NCBI GenBank assembly: GCA_002104535.1
Contig: NBOG01000010.1
Location: 97,642-161,641 of the forward strand
DNA: 64,000 nt
DNA from: Cognaticolwellia sediminilitoris
GTDB taxonomy: Bacteria; Pseudomonadota; Gammaproteobacteria; Enterobacterales; Alteromonadaceae
Reading direction: 5' to 3'
The translations under genes and the position numbers were made by a program. Shown here in pieces: positions 20,602 through 29,780 of the stretch. The notes beneath the pieces were generated by a model that worked only from the letters and a program-made list of their open reading frames with translations, was not told where the DNA came from and did not search any database. Every line of letters begins with the position of its first letter. Within the stretch, counting starts at the first letter, position 1.

Positions 20602-21606
20602 ATGAGTAAACCTATTGTATTAAGTGGCTGTCAGCCATCAGGTGAGTTAACTATTGGTAATTACCTTGGTGCGTTAAAGCAATGGGTAAACATGCAAGAT
20701 AGTCACGAATGCTATTACATGTTGGTTGATCAGCATGCAATTACTGTAAGACCTAAGCCAGATGATTTGCGTAAAGCAACCTTAGACGGTTTGGCATTGT
20801 ATCTAGCCTGTGGCGTTGACCCTGAAAAAAGTACTATTTTTATCCAATCACATGTACCAGAACATGCGCAATTAAGTTGGGTACTAAATTGTTATACGCA
20901 AATGGGCGAACTTAACCGTATGACCCAGTACAAAGATAAGTCATCAAAGTCTGAAGCGAATATGAATTCAGGGTTGTTTACTTATCCGGTATTAATGGCT
21001 GCTGATATTTTATTGTATGGTGCGAATAAAGTGCCGGTAGGTGATGATCAAAAGCAACATTTAGAATTGGCCCGCGATATTGCTACGCGTTTTAATAACT
21101 TGCACGGTGAAACTTTTAAGGTTCCAGAACCTTACATTCCTGAGTTTGGCGCGCGTGTTATGAGCTTATTAGAGCCGACTAAGAAAATGTCAAAGTCTGA
21201 TACTAATCCGGGTAATTTTATCGGTTTATTAGAAGATACTAAAAAAATCACTAAGAAAATTAAGCGTGCGGTGACTGACTCTGACGAGCAAGCGAATATC
21301 TATTTTGATATCGAAGAAAAACCAGGGGTTTCTAATTTATTGTCATTGTTGTCGTGCACCACAGGCAAAACGGTTGAAGAACTAGTACCTGAGTATGAAG
21401 ATAAAATGTATGGACACTTAAAAGGTGATGTTGCTGAAGCCGTTGTTGCTTTATTAGCACCGATTCAAGAGCGTTATCATCAATTTAGAAATGACCAAGC
21501 TTACTTAGATGAAGTTATGCGTAAGGGCGCTGAAAAAGCGTCTGCTCGTGCCAGCAAGTTACTTGCTGAAGTTTATCAAGCCATTGGTTTTATCGCGAAA
21601 CCTTAA
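20602..21606 (+). CDS. trpS: Tryptophanyl-tRNA synthetase
   Basis: Class I synthetase charging tRNA-Trp. The HIGH-type signature appears as [14 protein letters not shown] and the second signature as [29 protein letters not shown] is also typical. Length is 334 residues (E. coli 334). It probably shares a transcript with rpe. GAAGGA lies close before the ATG. A strong bidirectional terminator follows. Confidence 0.97.
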   Translation: MSKPIVLSGCQPSGELTIGNYLGALKQWVNMQDSHECYYMLVDQHAITVRPKPDDLRKATLDGLALYLACGVDPEKSTIFIQSHVPEHAQLSWVLNCYTQMGELNRMTQYKDKSSKSEANMNSGLFTYPVLMAADILLYGANKVPVGDDQKQHLELARDIATRFNNLHGETFKVPEPYIPEFGARVMSLLEPTKKMSKSDTNPGNFIGLLEDTKKITKKIKRAVTDSDEQANIYFDIEEKPGVSNLLSLLSCTTGKTVEELVPEYEDKMYGHLKGDVAEAVVALLAPIQERYHQFRNDQAYLDEVMRKGAEKASARASKLLAEVYQAIGFIAKP

Positions 21607-21659
21607 GCTACATTATTTCACTATCAGTGACTTCTGATAGTGTCACCAAGTTTGCACAA

Positions 21660-21687
21660 AAAAGCCTGAATTGATTCAGGCTTTTTA
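21660..21687. terminator. Bidirectional terminator between trpS and the FHA gene
   Basis: AAAAAGCCTGAA (21660-21671) pairs exactly with TTCAGGCTTTTT (21676-21687) around TTGA. A second perfect hairpin, CACTATCAG/CTGATAGTG at 21619-21642, lies just upstream but has no T run. Confidence 0.88.
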
Positions 21688-21711
21688 ATGTCAGAAATTG
21701 TCAGTGAATCA

Positions 21712-22680
21712 TTATTCTTTACTATCTTCCTGAGCTGCTTTAGACGCTTCTTCAAATAGCTTACTGCTGTCACTAACAAAGCGGTCAACACTTGAGCTAG
21801 GTGTAAATAAGAAAACTGGCGACATGATTGTAGTGTCAAACTGCGGCCTTGGATTAAAGTCAGGCTGTTTGCTCATTTGCACAACAAAACTTCCGCCGAA
21901 CAACAATACAATTAAACACATTGATACCACGTTACGGCGTAGCAAAGTCATATGAAAACCGACATAGCAGTTAAGCCAAAATAAACAAAACGCCAGTAAT
22001 AAAGGAATAATAGCGATAACCCATAGCATTGAAGAGTTGCTAGAAGTATTAAAATGAACAATATTTTCAAAAATATCGCTTAACCACATCAAATTAAAGA
22101 AGAAAAAACTAATGCCCATTTGCGTCCAGAATCGAGCATCATGTTTGGTTAGATGCGAGACTAAAGCAATCCCGGCAGGCCATAAGGCAAAACCTAAGGT
22201 TAAACCTATGGTGGGTACTAACATTTGCGTTAATGTCACTTCATTGGCATTGTTTAAATTAATAATCCAACCAGCGATCAGGGCAAATAAGCTCATACTT
22301 AACGCTAGAGCGACTGGATGACGGGCTAAATTAATTAAACTCTCAAATGGACTAATGGCAATACTTTCATCAACTGGATGGCTTGGGAATACAAAGCGTA
22401 CTTGGCTTTTACCTATGGTAATAATATCGCCTGATTTAACTTGGTGCTGTAAAATATTTTCTTTACTGTCTTCAAGGTAACTGCCATTAATTGAGCCTTG
22501 ATCGTTTAGCAACCAGTGCTCGCCGTTGAAGTGAAGTTGTAAATGGTCAGGGCAAACATGTGGGTCACTAATGATAATGTCATTATCGTAACCTCGACCA
22601 ATAGTAATGTTACTAGTAGCAAATTTATGTCGGCCTAAGAGCTTGTGACCATGACTGAGCTCTTCAATAATTATTTCCAT
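21712..22680 (-). CDS. FHA-domain multi-pass membrane protein
   Basis: The N-terminal about 97 residues form a forkhead-associated domain, a phosphothreonine-binding fold: ITIGRGYDNDIIISDPHVCPDHLQLHF and LNDQGSINGSYL carry the usual Arg/Ser/Asn/Gly positions. The rest (about 120-275) has several hydrophobic membrane segments, then a hydrophilic, acidic C-terminal tail (about 276-322). The FHA part is presumably cytoplasmic. Its start overlaps the end of the upstream secreted protease gene by 10 bases, which implies translational coupling and a joint role. No kinase gene is in view. I do not know a named family for this combination. Confidence 0.8.
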   Translation of the reverse strand: MEIIIEELSHGHKLLGRHKFATSNITIGRGYDNDIIISDPHVCPDHLQLHFNGEHWLLNDQGSINGSYLEDSKENILQHQVKSGDIITIGKSQVRFVFPSHPVDESIAISPFESLINLARHPVALALSMSLFALIAGWIINLNNANEVTLTQMLVPTIGLTLGFALWPAGIALVSHLTKHDARFWTQMGISFFFFNLMWLSDIFENIVHFNTSSNSSMLWVIAIIPLLLAFCLFWLNCYVGFHMTLLRRNVVSMCLIVLLFGGSFVVQMSKQPDFNPRPQFDTTIMSPVFLFTPSSSVDRFVSDSSKLFEEASKAAQEDSKE

Positions 22681-23924
22681 GTCACAGACTCCATAAACTT
22701 AGTTAAAAAAGCCAGCGAGGTTTCTTGCGCTACACCTGAAATGGTAAAGTGACTGAGCAGGGCATATTGTTCGTGGTCGACCGATATGCCAATATAAAGT
22801 ACGTCGTAAAGTTTTGGAAAGTCTTTATAAGCACGGGTACAAAACACTGATTTATTCTTTATATTGCTACCTTCTGGTTTAACAATATCGTGATGGCATT
22901 GATACTCAGTTACATCGTCTTTACCCGCTTGGTTACCTGGTGCCACTTGGTTTAATTGACGCTCAAAAATATGATAAAACTTCGTGCTACCAATCTTGTC
23001 TGATTCCATATAGCGATATTCCATTTCTAACGAGCCGGTAAAAAAGTCAGAAGAAATGTAGGTGTTTTCATCTAAATCGCAGTTGGCAACTGCGGCCATA
23101 ATTTGTGCGTCAACTTTGTCAGAATTTGATTCACCCCAGCAACGTACAAAAGGTACATCGATTGTTGGAATTAAACCGCGACCAAGTTGTTTTAACTGCC
23201 ACTCACTGTTTAATATCGTGGTGATTAATTTATCTTGATTGCGCATTAACTGTGCTGCCATCTGCTGTTCTATGCTTTCTGGCGGACTGTTTTGATAGGC
23301 AAGGTAAAGCGCAAGGAGCTTGTCATGGGGCACTAAAAAGCCGATTTGGTTACCAGATGTCGCGACATTTATTCCAACAACTTCAGTATTTTTATTAACA
23401 ACAGGGCCACCACTCATGCCTGAATTGACTGAACCTGTAAAATGAATACGATCATTGAAAGATTCATTTTTTAATCCATTGTAGGTGCCGGGCACAACAA
23501 TCATACCTAAATCATGTGGATTACCCAGTGAGTATAACTCTTCACCTTTGGTCGGAGCTTGTTCGGCAATTTTAAAAAATGCCATTTCCGTTGTGACTGC
23601 ACGTTGTACTATCGCTAAATCATTAATAACATCGACACTTTTTAAGCTCAATGCTGCTTTATTGCCCTTGTTATCTAGATATTCGATGTTGTATTTGTGA
23701 GGATGGCGAGCATAGCCGGAAATAACGTGATAATTAGTAGCAATAAGTCCGTCACTGCTGATTTGAAAGCCAGAGCCTATCGATGACTTTTCACCACTGG
23801 CTTTGTCGATTAAACGAATTTGATAAAGCGAGGGGGCCAATTGTTTAAAAATTTCTTCGGCCTGCTCAACGGCGAAACTTAATGTGCTACCACACATCAG
23901 TAACAGAGCAAAAATAACTTTCAT
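22671..23924 (-). CDS. Secreted trypsin-like (S1C-type) serine protease
   Basis: A 417-residue periplasmic protein with a signal peptide (cleavage near LSFA, residue 18). The chymotrypsin-fold triad is readable as His66 (TNYHV), Asp102 (INDLAIVQ) and Ser171 (SGMSGGPV), with GSGFQISSDG typical of HtrA-like enzymes. There is no PDZ domain; instead the region after about residue 240 is a domain I do not recognise, with four cysteines (RCWGES, NCDLD, QCHHD, FCTRA) that could form two disulfides. It overlaps and precedes the FHA membrane protein gene, so the pair may sense envelope stress, but that is inference. Confidence 0.85.
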   Translation of the reverse strand: MKVIFALLLMCGSTLSFAVEQAEEIFKQLAPSLYQIRLIDKASGEKSSIGSGFQISSDGLIATNYHVISGYARHPHKYNIEYLDNKGNKAALSLKSVDVINDLAIVQRAVTTEMAFFKIAEQAPTKGEELYSLGNPHDLGMIVVPGTYNGLKNESFNDRIHFTGSVNSGMSGGPVVNKNTEVVGINVATSGNQIGFLVPHDKLLALYLAYQNSPPESIEQQMAAQLMRNQDKLITTILNSEWQLKQLGRGLIPTIDVPFVRCWGESNSDKVDAQIMAAVANCDLDENTYISSDFFTGSLEMEYRYMESDKIGSTKFYHIFERQLNQVAPGNQAGKDDVTEYQCHHDIVKPEGSNIKNKSVFCTRAYKDFPKLYDVLYIGISVDHEQYALLSHFTISGVAQETSLAFLTKFMESVTWK

Positions 23925-24162
23925 TGAATATCCTTTTTAATTATTACCTTGTCATTGTGCCACCGTATTCTAATTTGTCATCCTTTATCCGACAATATCA
24001 CTACTTTGTCAGTTACTTGGTAAGTGACAGTGGCATTCATTGTGTTTTATTCATGTATTAAAATATTTATTTGCAAAAAACGCTCGCTATTTTTCTTGTC
24101 GAATGTGAATAAAGAGCATAGGCTTATAATTAAGATTACATTGTTTAAGGTGCGTTGAAGAT

Positions 24163-24558
24163 ATGGAACATACTCAAGTTAAGGATTATTTAAGTAATAA
24201 AGTAGCGACCACTGAATATTTTCCTTTTGGTCCAGATGTCAGTGTATTCAAAGTAAAGCACAAGATGTTTGCGACAATGTCACTTGGTAAGGGCAATGAA
24301 AAGGGCACGGATGGCAAAATGAAAGGCCATTATTGTATTAACCTTAAATGTGATCCTGACGAAGCGGTAATGTTGCGAGATATTTTTAGTTCGGTTATTC
24401 CGGGTTACCATATGAATAAAGCACAGTGGAATACAGTCATTTTAGATGGTTCAATTCCACAAGGTGAAATTGAACGTATGATCGATAATTCTTATCAGCT
24501 AGTTGTCAGTAAAATGCCTAAAAAAGATCAAGAGTCTTTGCTTCTTCACCTTTCTTAA
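24163..24558 (+). CDS. MmcQ/YjbR family DNA-binding-like protein
   Basis: A 131-residue protein matching the MmcQ/YjbR fold: an N-terminal helix with KDYLSNKVATTEYFPFGPDVSVFKV, the central MFATMSL strand, INLKCDP, and the late motif IPGYHMNKAQWNTVIL with the conserved His-Met-Asn-Lys-Trp pattern. Members resemble the CyaY fold and are called DNA-binding, but the role is unproven. Single gene between two minus-strand genes; about 240 bases upstream contain its promoter, which I could not pick out. Confidence 0.82.
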   Translation: MEHTQVKDYLSNKVATTEYFPFGPDVSVFKVKHKMFATMSLGKGNEKGTDGKMKGHYCINLKCDPDEAVMLRDIFSSVIPGYHMNKAQWNTVILDGSIPQGEIERMIDNSYQLVVSKMPKKDQESLLLHLS

Positions 24559-24673
24559 TCATATTTAATTTTATTGGAACTTCACTACTTTTAGTAAAAT
24601 ACTTAAACTCCATTTAGGTTTTCACTTTCATTACGCAAATAAAACTAAATTGCTTTATTGTTTGAATGTATCG

Positions 24674-25822
24674 TTAATGCTTCATCGTGATGACGAGATT
24701 GCCTTCAACAGTTTTTAATTTATCAAGTAACGTTGCTCGTGAATCTGCGGAAATTAGCACGTGACCAACCTCACTACTGGTGCTATCACGTTCGGTAACT
24801 ACAGAACCAGATTCGATTTTAAATTTGAATTGTTTTACTTCCTGTAGTTTCTCAACCTTTTCAAGGCCAGAAATTTTATCTACAACACCTGCTCCAGGGT
24901 GGATCATAAATACACAAGCGTATTTTTTCGCTTTGACTGGTAATGGCTTAGGGGGCGTGTCGGTTTCTAGCTCTACATAAGTTTGCCATGGGTTGAAACC
25001 ATAGGCATATTCAATAAGTTCCATGTAGTAACCACCGGGCGGTCGAACCGCCATTTCCCCAAAGGTTGGTCCATTTTTAGTAATATAGAATTCAGCATGT
25101 GTCATACCATTTTTGACCCCAAAGCCTTTGATGACCTGATCATTGATGCTAATGATTTCTTGTTCTAAATTTGAGTCTAAACTTGCTGGCACGATCGATT
25201 TTTTCCATTGATGGAGATATTCAGTAATATTATGAAAAATAGGTACTCCGTTTTGGATAAAGGTTTCGACACTAATTTCAGTGCCTTCCACAAACGCTTC
25301 GGCTAACAATCCAATCTTTGCATGTGCTTTAACCTGAGCTAGGCTTGTTAGCACCTTAACGCCTCTTGCGCCTGATTCAGCTACCGGTTTAACGACGAGC
25401 GGTAGTCCTAGCTTTTCGATCAAAGATTTAGGGGTATCTTTTATACCGATGAGTTGAAATTTTGTAATTGGGATATTGTGTTTTAAAGCTTCGAGCTTCA
25501 TTTGGTTTTTATTATGCAAAATGTTGGTAATGCTTAGTGGCGTGCCTGTCAGTTTGAAGGTCTCACGGATCATTGCCGCAATATCAACACTGGATTCAGT
25601 TGCCGCAATAACAAACTCAATATCAAATTCTCTAATAGCATCTATATCGGTTTTTAAAAGCTGGTTTACACAATTTTCAAATGGCGTTTCAATAAAACCA
25701 GACAGTTTTTCCTTTCGGCTCTCGTGAAGCGGGCCATCGCTCCATAGAAAAACTTTATGCTTGAGTTTTAAGGCAGCACGATAACAACGGCCTCTTCTAC
25801 CTATGATTAGTACATTTGCCAT
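24674..25822 (-). CDS. ATP-grasp carboxylate ligase, substrate unknown
   Basis: A 382-residue soluble protein with an N-terminal pre-ATP-grasp domain (VLIIGRRGRCYRAALKLKHKVFLWSD) and an ATP-grasp domain from about residue 105: LPLVVKPVAESGARGVKVL (ATP-binding Lys and glycine loop), EAFVEGTEISVETFI and a metal-binding region near HAEFYITKNGPTFGEMAVRPPGGYYMEL. Such proteins join a carboxylate to an amine or similar nucleophile. The C-terminal about 80 residues form a further small domain. It is downstream of the glucosylglycerate operon on the same strand, with a membrane-protein gene between, but the gaps are wide and a link is not shown. Confidence 0.75.
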   Translation of the reverse strand: MANVLIIGRRGRCYRAALKLKHKVFLWSDGPLHESRKEKLSGFIETPFENCVNQLLKTDIDAIREFDIEFVIAATESSVDIAAMIRETFKLTGTPLSITNILHNKNQMKLEALKHNIPITKFQLIGIKDTPKSLIEKLGLPLVVKPVAESGARGVKVLTSLAQVKAHAKIGLLAEAFVEGTEISVETFIQNGVPIFHNITEYLHQWKKSIVPASLDSNLEQEIISINDQVIKGFGVKNGMTHAEFYITKNGPTFGEMAVRPPGGYYMELIEYAYGFNPWQTYVELETDTPPKPLPVKAKKYACVFMIHPGAGVVDKISGLEKVEKLQEVKQFKFKIESGSVVTERDSTSSEVGHVLISADSRATLLDKLKTVEGNLVITMKH

Positions 25823-26005
25823 TAAATACCTCAGTTAACTACAATTGTCATGATTGAGTTTGCTTAATATAAATACTATATAGCAATATTTACAGCATTG
25901 TTGAATCACTACTTAAACTTCAAGCTATAAATTAGTCTTTCTTAAATGCCAAAAAATTCAAAAGTCGTTTTGTGAGTACTCCAAATGTTTTTAAAGTGTT
26001 TTTGA

Positions 26006-26566
26006 TTAACCTCTTACTTCATTTGAGCGCACATTTTTTATTTTTCTATAAATAAATTGTGCTAATAAATACACTACCCATGAGACTAACGCGATAACCG
26101 CAGCAAATATCGTCGGTAAAATAGCACCAAAGGTAATACTCATGCTGAGAATAAATCCTAAAACAAATTCTTCTCTATAGACTTTAAAAAATAAAGCGAA
26201 AAGCAATATTGATGGAAATAATATTCCTGAAATTTCAGGGTAACCTTGAATAAATGCTATTGAAAGAAGTGCGCCATAACCAAGCGCGATGATAAAACTC
26301 AGTAATACTTGCTTACCCTTTAAAGGCAAAGCCGCGTCAGGAGATATGAGTAAACGTTTTTGAATTCGGCTCAAGGCTAACCATGTCAAAAATGGTAATA
26401 ATAGTCCTCCCCACCAATTTGATAGTTCAGGCATATCAGCACGCTGTAAAAAATAATGACTTGGCACACCGCCGTGCGAATATTGCCAGAGTAATAATGT
26501 CCAGATAGTTACTGTGACCAATAAGACTAAGCTCCATTTTATGGTTGTTAGTTGTGAGTTGTTCAT
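26006..26566 (-). CDS. Hypothetical multi-pass membrane protein
   Basis: A 186-residue protein with about five hydrophobic segments (near 11-28, 48-66, 86-105, 112-128 and 135-172) and a basic C-terminal tail (YRKIKNVRSNEVRG). The pattern WWGGLLLPFLTWLALSRIQKR and the rest are reminiscent of small integral proteins of unknown function in marine gammaproteobacteria; no active-site motif is visible. AAGG, inside an inverted repeat, is spaced 7 bases before the ATG. It follows the glucosylglycerate phosphorylase gene by 171 bases on the same strand. Confidence 0.65.
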   Translation of the reverse strand: MNNSQLTTIKWSLVLLVTVTIWTLLLWQYSHGGVPSHYFLQRADMPELSNWWGGLLLPFLTWLALSRIQKRLLISPDAALPLKGKQVLLSFIIALGYGALLSIAFIQGYPEISGILFPSILLFALFFKVYREEFVLGFILSMSITFGAILPTIFAAVIALVSWVVYLLAQFIYRKIKNVRSNEVRG

Positions 26567-26620
26567 TGGTATACCTTAATTGATGATTCAGCTTTATCTG
26601 ATAAAGCAATTTGTATACCA
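26567..26620. repeat. Nested inverted repeat (TGGTATAC ... GTATACCA)
   Basis: TGGTATAC (26567-26574) pairs with GTATACCA (26613-26620); within it GCTTTAT (26591-26597) pairs with ATAAAGC (26601-26607) around CTG. The outer left arm overlaps the ribosome-binding region of the downstream membrane-protein gene, so folding could affect its translation. Confidence 0.6.
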
Positions 26621-26737
26621 GTGAACGAAGTCGCATTTTTAAAAGCTTGAAGTGAATGTTTTTATAGCGCGCTTATTGTCATTAACCAGAAAGTAGTCAA
26701 GTTAGCTATTTATTGTCCTTAAGGCTCTCCTTTTTTG

Positions 26738-28501
26738 TTAAGCGGAATGGGGGGGTAATTGATTTGAAATCCAAACTGTTTGATAGGGAGATAACATTAA
26801 ATCTTGGTTTAACGAGCTAATTTTTATACCGCTGATAATTTCTAGCCAAGATTCAGTAATAATTAAGTTAAGCTCGCTTAGCGGTAACAAAACCGGTTTA
26901 TTTGAGATGTTGCTGATGCAAAATATACTCTGTTTTTTGTTTTGACTTTGTCGCCAAAAACCAAATAACTGCAAGCCTAAATGTAAGGTAAATTGTGTCG
27001 CGTTGGGGTGAAATGCCGGCTGTTTAATGCGAATATTTAATAATGATTGCAGACTTGTTAGTACTTTACTGTGATGTAAATCCTTATTAGCGAGAGCGTT
27101 AGCTAATGTTTCTTCTTGCCAGCAATGACGATTGATCGACCTATTATGATGAGTGTTAGATAATTTTTTATAGTCGTTTTTAGTGCCGAGTAAACTGTGA
27201 ATATAAATACCAGGTACTCCTTCAAGTGCAAACATTATCGCGTGAGCGCAAATAAAACGTTCGAAATTCCATTGGTCTATACCGTCAATTGTTCCTTGCA
27301 AAGCATCATAAAGTGCAATATTCATTTCATACGCTTTTTGTTCGCCGTTGTCAGAACTTCGCCATGAGATTTTACCGCCGAAGTTTTCTATCGTATGAAT
27401 TAAGCTATCAAGTTCAGTTTCACTTAATAAGCCTTCGGCGGGACGTAAACCAATACCGTCATGTGAGGCAATGAAATTGAAATACATGGTGCCATCTTGC
27501 GAAGGTGGCATACTCATTAACCAGCGTTTTAAATATAAGCAGTTACCTGTCAGTAAAGTATTTAGCAACAGTGGCGGTAATGAGAAATTATAAATGCCGT
27601 GAGCTTCATTAGCGTTACCGAAATAGGTCAGGTTTTGAGTATTGGGTATATTCGTTTCAGTAATGATAATAGCTTGTGGCTCTGCGACCTCAATCAAGGT
27701 TCTTAATAACCTCACTATTTCATGGGTTTGTGGCAAGTTAATGCTTTTGCTACCAACCACTTTCCATAAAAATGCAATGGCATCAAATCGAAAAATTTTC
27801 ACACCGTTATCTAGGTATTGGCGAATGATCACAATAAAAGCTTTTAAGACTTCAGGGTTACGAAAATCAAAGTCGACCTGGTCGTGACTAAAAGTACACC
27901 AAACAAATTTTTTGCCTTGGCCCGTTAGTGTTTCTTTTAGCAAAGGTGATGTTCTCGGTCTCACAACCTGACTTAAATCATCTTCAGGTGTGGCGGTGAA
28001 GAAAAAATCATGTCCGATACCTTCACCTTTAATAAAATTGTCAAACCAAAAGCTACGACTTGAACAGTGATTAATCACCAGATCAGACATCAAACGATAC
28101 TGGCGGCTTACCTCTGTGATATCTTGCCATGTACCTAGCGACTCATTGACCGTTGAATAATCAATAACAGCAAAGCCATCATCAGAGCTAAAGGGAAAAA
28201 ACGGTAAAATGTGTACGCTGTTAATGGTATTTTTAACATGACTATCAAGAAATTTTTTTAATGTTTGCAGTGGTGTCTTATCAGGAGCGACGATGCTGTC
28301 ACCGTAAGTTATCAAGACAACATCAGCTTCTGACCAATGGTTAGTAAAGGGCTTTGGCACATTACTTTTACTTGATATTTGCATTTTATCAATCAGTGCA
28401 TCAGCGATATCGTCAAGTGATTGTTCAAGTACCACATCTTGATATATTGTTGAAAGCTGTTGAATGACTTTCCTTTTTATAGACTCAACCGGCATTGGCA
28501 T
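26738..28501 (-). CDS. Glucosylglycerate phosphorylase (GH13 subfamily 18)
   Basis: A sucrose-phosphorylase-like glycoside hydrolase family 13 enzyme. Catalytic residues are readable: nucleophile Asp240 (FRFDAIAFLWK), acid/base Glu282 (IITETNIP) and transition-state Asp348 (ASHDGIG); the N-terminal LITYGDSI and HILPFFPFSSDDGFAVIDY blocks are typical of subfamily 18. Sucrose phosphorylase is the alternative, but its gene overlaps that of a glucosyl-3-phosphoglycerate synthase and shares an operon with a phosphatase and a glycerate kinase, so the likely substrate is glucosylglycerate, giving glucose-1-phosphate and D-glycerate, as shown for E. coli YcjM. At 587 residues it is in the family range. 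It is last in the operon. Confidence 0.8.
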   Translation of the reverse strand: MPMPVESIKRKVIQQLSTIYQDVVLEQSLDDIADALIDKMQISSKSNVPKPFTNHWSEADVVLITYGDSIVAPDKTPLQTLKKFLDSHVKNTINSVHILPFFPFSSDDGFAVIDYSTVNESLGTWQDITEVSRQYRLMSDLVINHCSSRSFWFDNFIKGEGIGHDFFFTATPEDDLSQVVRPRTSPLLKETLTGQGKKFVWCTFSHDQVDFDFRNPEVLKAFIVIIRQYLDNGVKIFRFDAIAFLWKVVGSKSINLPQTHEIVRLLRTLIEVAEPQAIIITETNIPNTQNLTYFGNANEAHGIYNFSLPPLLLNTLLTGNCLYLKRWLMSMPPSQDGTMYFNFIASHDGIGLRPAEGLLSETELDSLIHTIENFGGKISWRSSDNGEQKAYEMNIALYDALQGTIDGIDQWNFERFICAHAIMFALEGVPGIYIHSLLGTKNDYKKLSNTHHNRSINRHCWQEETLANALANKDLHHSKVLTSLQSLLNIRIKQPAFHPNATQFTLHLGLQLFGFWRQSQNKKQSIFCISNISNKPVLLPLSELNLIITESWLEIISGIKISSLNQDLMLSPYQTVWISNQLPPHSA

Positions 28502-29744
28502 AATCTGAACCTTCCTTTAATGCGGCACTGAATTCTTGATTGTCGAGCTCTACTGCTGTTTTTAATTGCGATAAAATATCAGGAATAGCACTAACAACTC
28601 GGTTCCAAGATGGAATGAAAGGCGTTTCCATTGGATTTTCTAAGAAGGTATTTCCAGCGGTTAAAATATTTTCTGCAAACATTTCTACTGCTTTTTCTTC
28701 GTTATGAATATCGAGTTCAAGGCCGTTCATCATCGCGTCATTGCGATAAGTTTCAACGTAATCTAACGCTATGCGATAGTAAGTCGCTTTTAAGGTTCTA
28801 AACTTTTCGGTGCTGAAGGTTTCACCTTGTGTGGCTAATTTACGTATAAAAGCTTTACTGATATCAATCGACATTTTTGACAGGCCAGCGGCGGTATTAT
28901 CTAACGACAAATCCTGATGTTTATGGTCGTAAGTGGCAGCAATATCAACTTGGCATAATCGGTTTGGTGAATAGTTACGATACATTTCGGATAATACGCC
29001 TATTTCTAAGCCCCAATCACTTGGAATGCGAATGTCGTTTAAGACATCCCGACGAAACGAAAACTCACCGGCAAGCGGATATAAGAAGCTGTCCATGTAT
29101 TCAAGATAGTCACAATGGCCTACGGTCTTTTTTAGTGCCTTGATTAAGGGCGTAACTAATAAGCGAGAAACTCGACCATTTATCTTTCCACCGGCAACTC
29201 GGGCATAAAAGCCCTTAGAAAACTCATAGGTAAATTGTGGATTAGCCACAGGGTATAGCAGTCGGTCGAGTAATTCTCGTTCATAAGTTAAAATATCACA
29301 GTCGTGTAAAGCGATAGATTCGGTTCTACCTGAGGCTAAAATATATCCCATGCAGTACCAAACGTTACGGCCTTTTCCTAGTTCTTTGGGGGCTAAACCA
29401 AGTGCTTTTAATTTTGCATCTAATGCTTGCAGTCTGGGACCATCATTCCATAAAACCCGATGCCTTTGTGGAAGCTGGCCAAAAAATGACAAAGCATGCT
29501 TATACTGTGCTAAATCAGCACGGTCTAAGCCGATGACAATTTCAGATAAGTACTTAACGTCTTTTATTTTATTAATAATATCGGGTAACGCTTTACCTTC
29601 CAATTCGGAAAATAATGAAGGGAGAATAAGTCCTAATGAACGGGTTTTTGAAAATTCGAGCAACTCGGCTGCCATATCTTCTGGATCACGCTGGGCCAAG
29701 TTATGCAACGTAGTAACCGTACCGTTTTGATAAAAGTCAGCCAT
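28485..29744 (-). CDS. gpgS: Glucosyl-3-phosphoglycerate synthase (GT81 type)
   Basis: A GT-A fold glycosyltransferase of 419 residues that should transfer glucose from a nucleotide sugar to 3-phosphoglycerate. Visible are the N-terminal strand LGLILPSLFSELEG, SEIVIGLDRAD, the GKGRNVW loop near the donor site, and the DxD motif as HDCDIL (Asp148, Asp150). The later PSDWGLEIGVLSEMYRNY block is characteristic of the GpgS/MpgS group. The next gene in the operon begins within its last 17 bases, and the phosphatase gene ends 36 bases upstream. Mannosyl rather than glucosyl transfer is possible; the neighbouring phosphorylase favours glucosyl. Confidence 0.82.
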   Translation of the reverse strand: MADFYQNGTVTTLHNLAQRDPEDMAAELLEFSKTRSLGLILPSLFSELEGKALPDIINKIKDVKYLSEIVIGLDRADLAQYKHALSFFGQLPQRHRVLWNDGPRLQALDAKLKALGLAPKELGKGRNVWYCMGYILASGRTESIALHDCDILTYERELLDRLLYPVANPQFTYEFSKGFYARVAGGKINGRVSRLLVTPLIKALKKTVGHCDYLEYMDSFLYPLAGEFSFRRDVLNDIRIPSDWGLEIGVLSEMYRNYSPNRLCQVDIAATYDHKHQDLSLDNTAAGLSKMSIDISKAFIRKLATQGETFSTEKFRTLKATYYRIALDYVETYRNDAMMNGLELDIHNEEKAVEMFAENILTAGNTFLENPMETPFIPSWNRVVSAIPDILSQLKTAVELDNQEFSAALKEGSDYANAG

Positions 29745-29780
29745 GGTTTACCTCTTATTTAAGTTAAAATGAATGTGAAT

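Noticed and set aside
26738..28501. Sucrose phosphorylase
   Set aside because: Possible from sequence, but the operon partners (GpgS, phosphatase, glycerate kinase) point to glucosylglycerate; kept only as an alternative.
29350..29730. 126-residue plus-strand open frame inside gpgS
   Set aside because: Complement of a clear glycosyltransferase gene; Ser/Asn-rich product without motifs.
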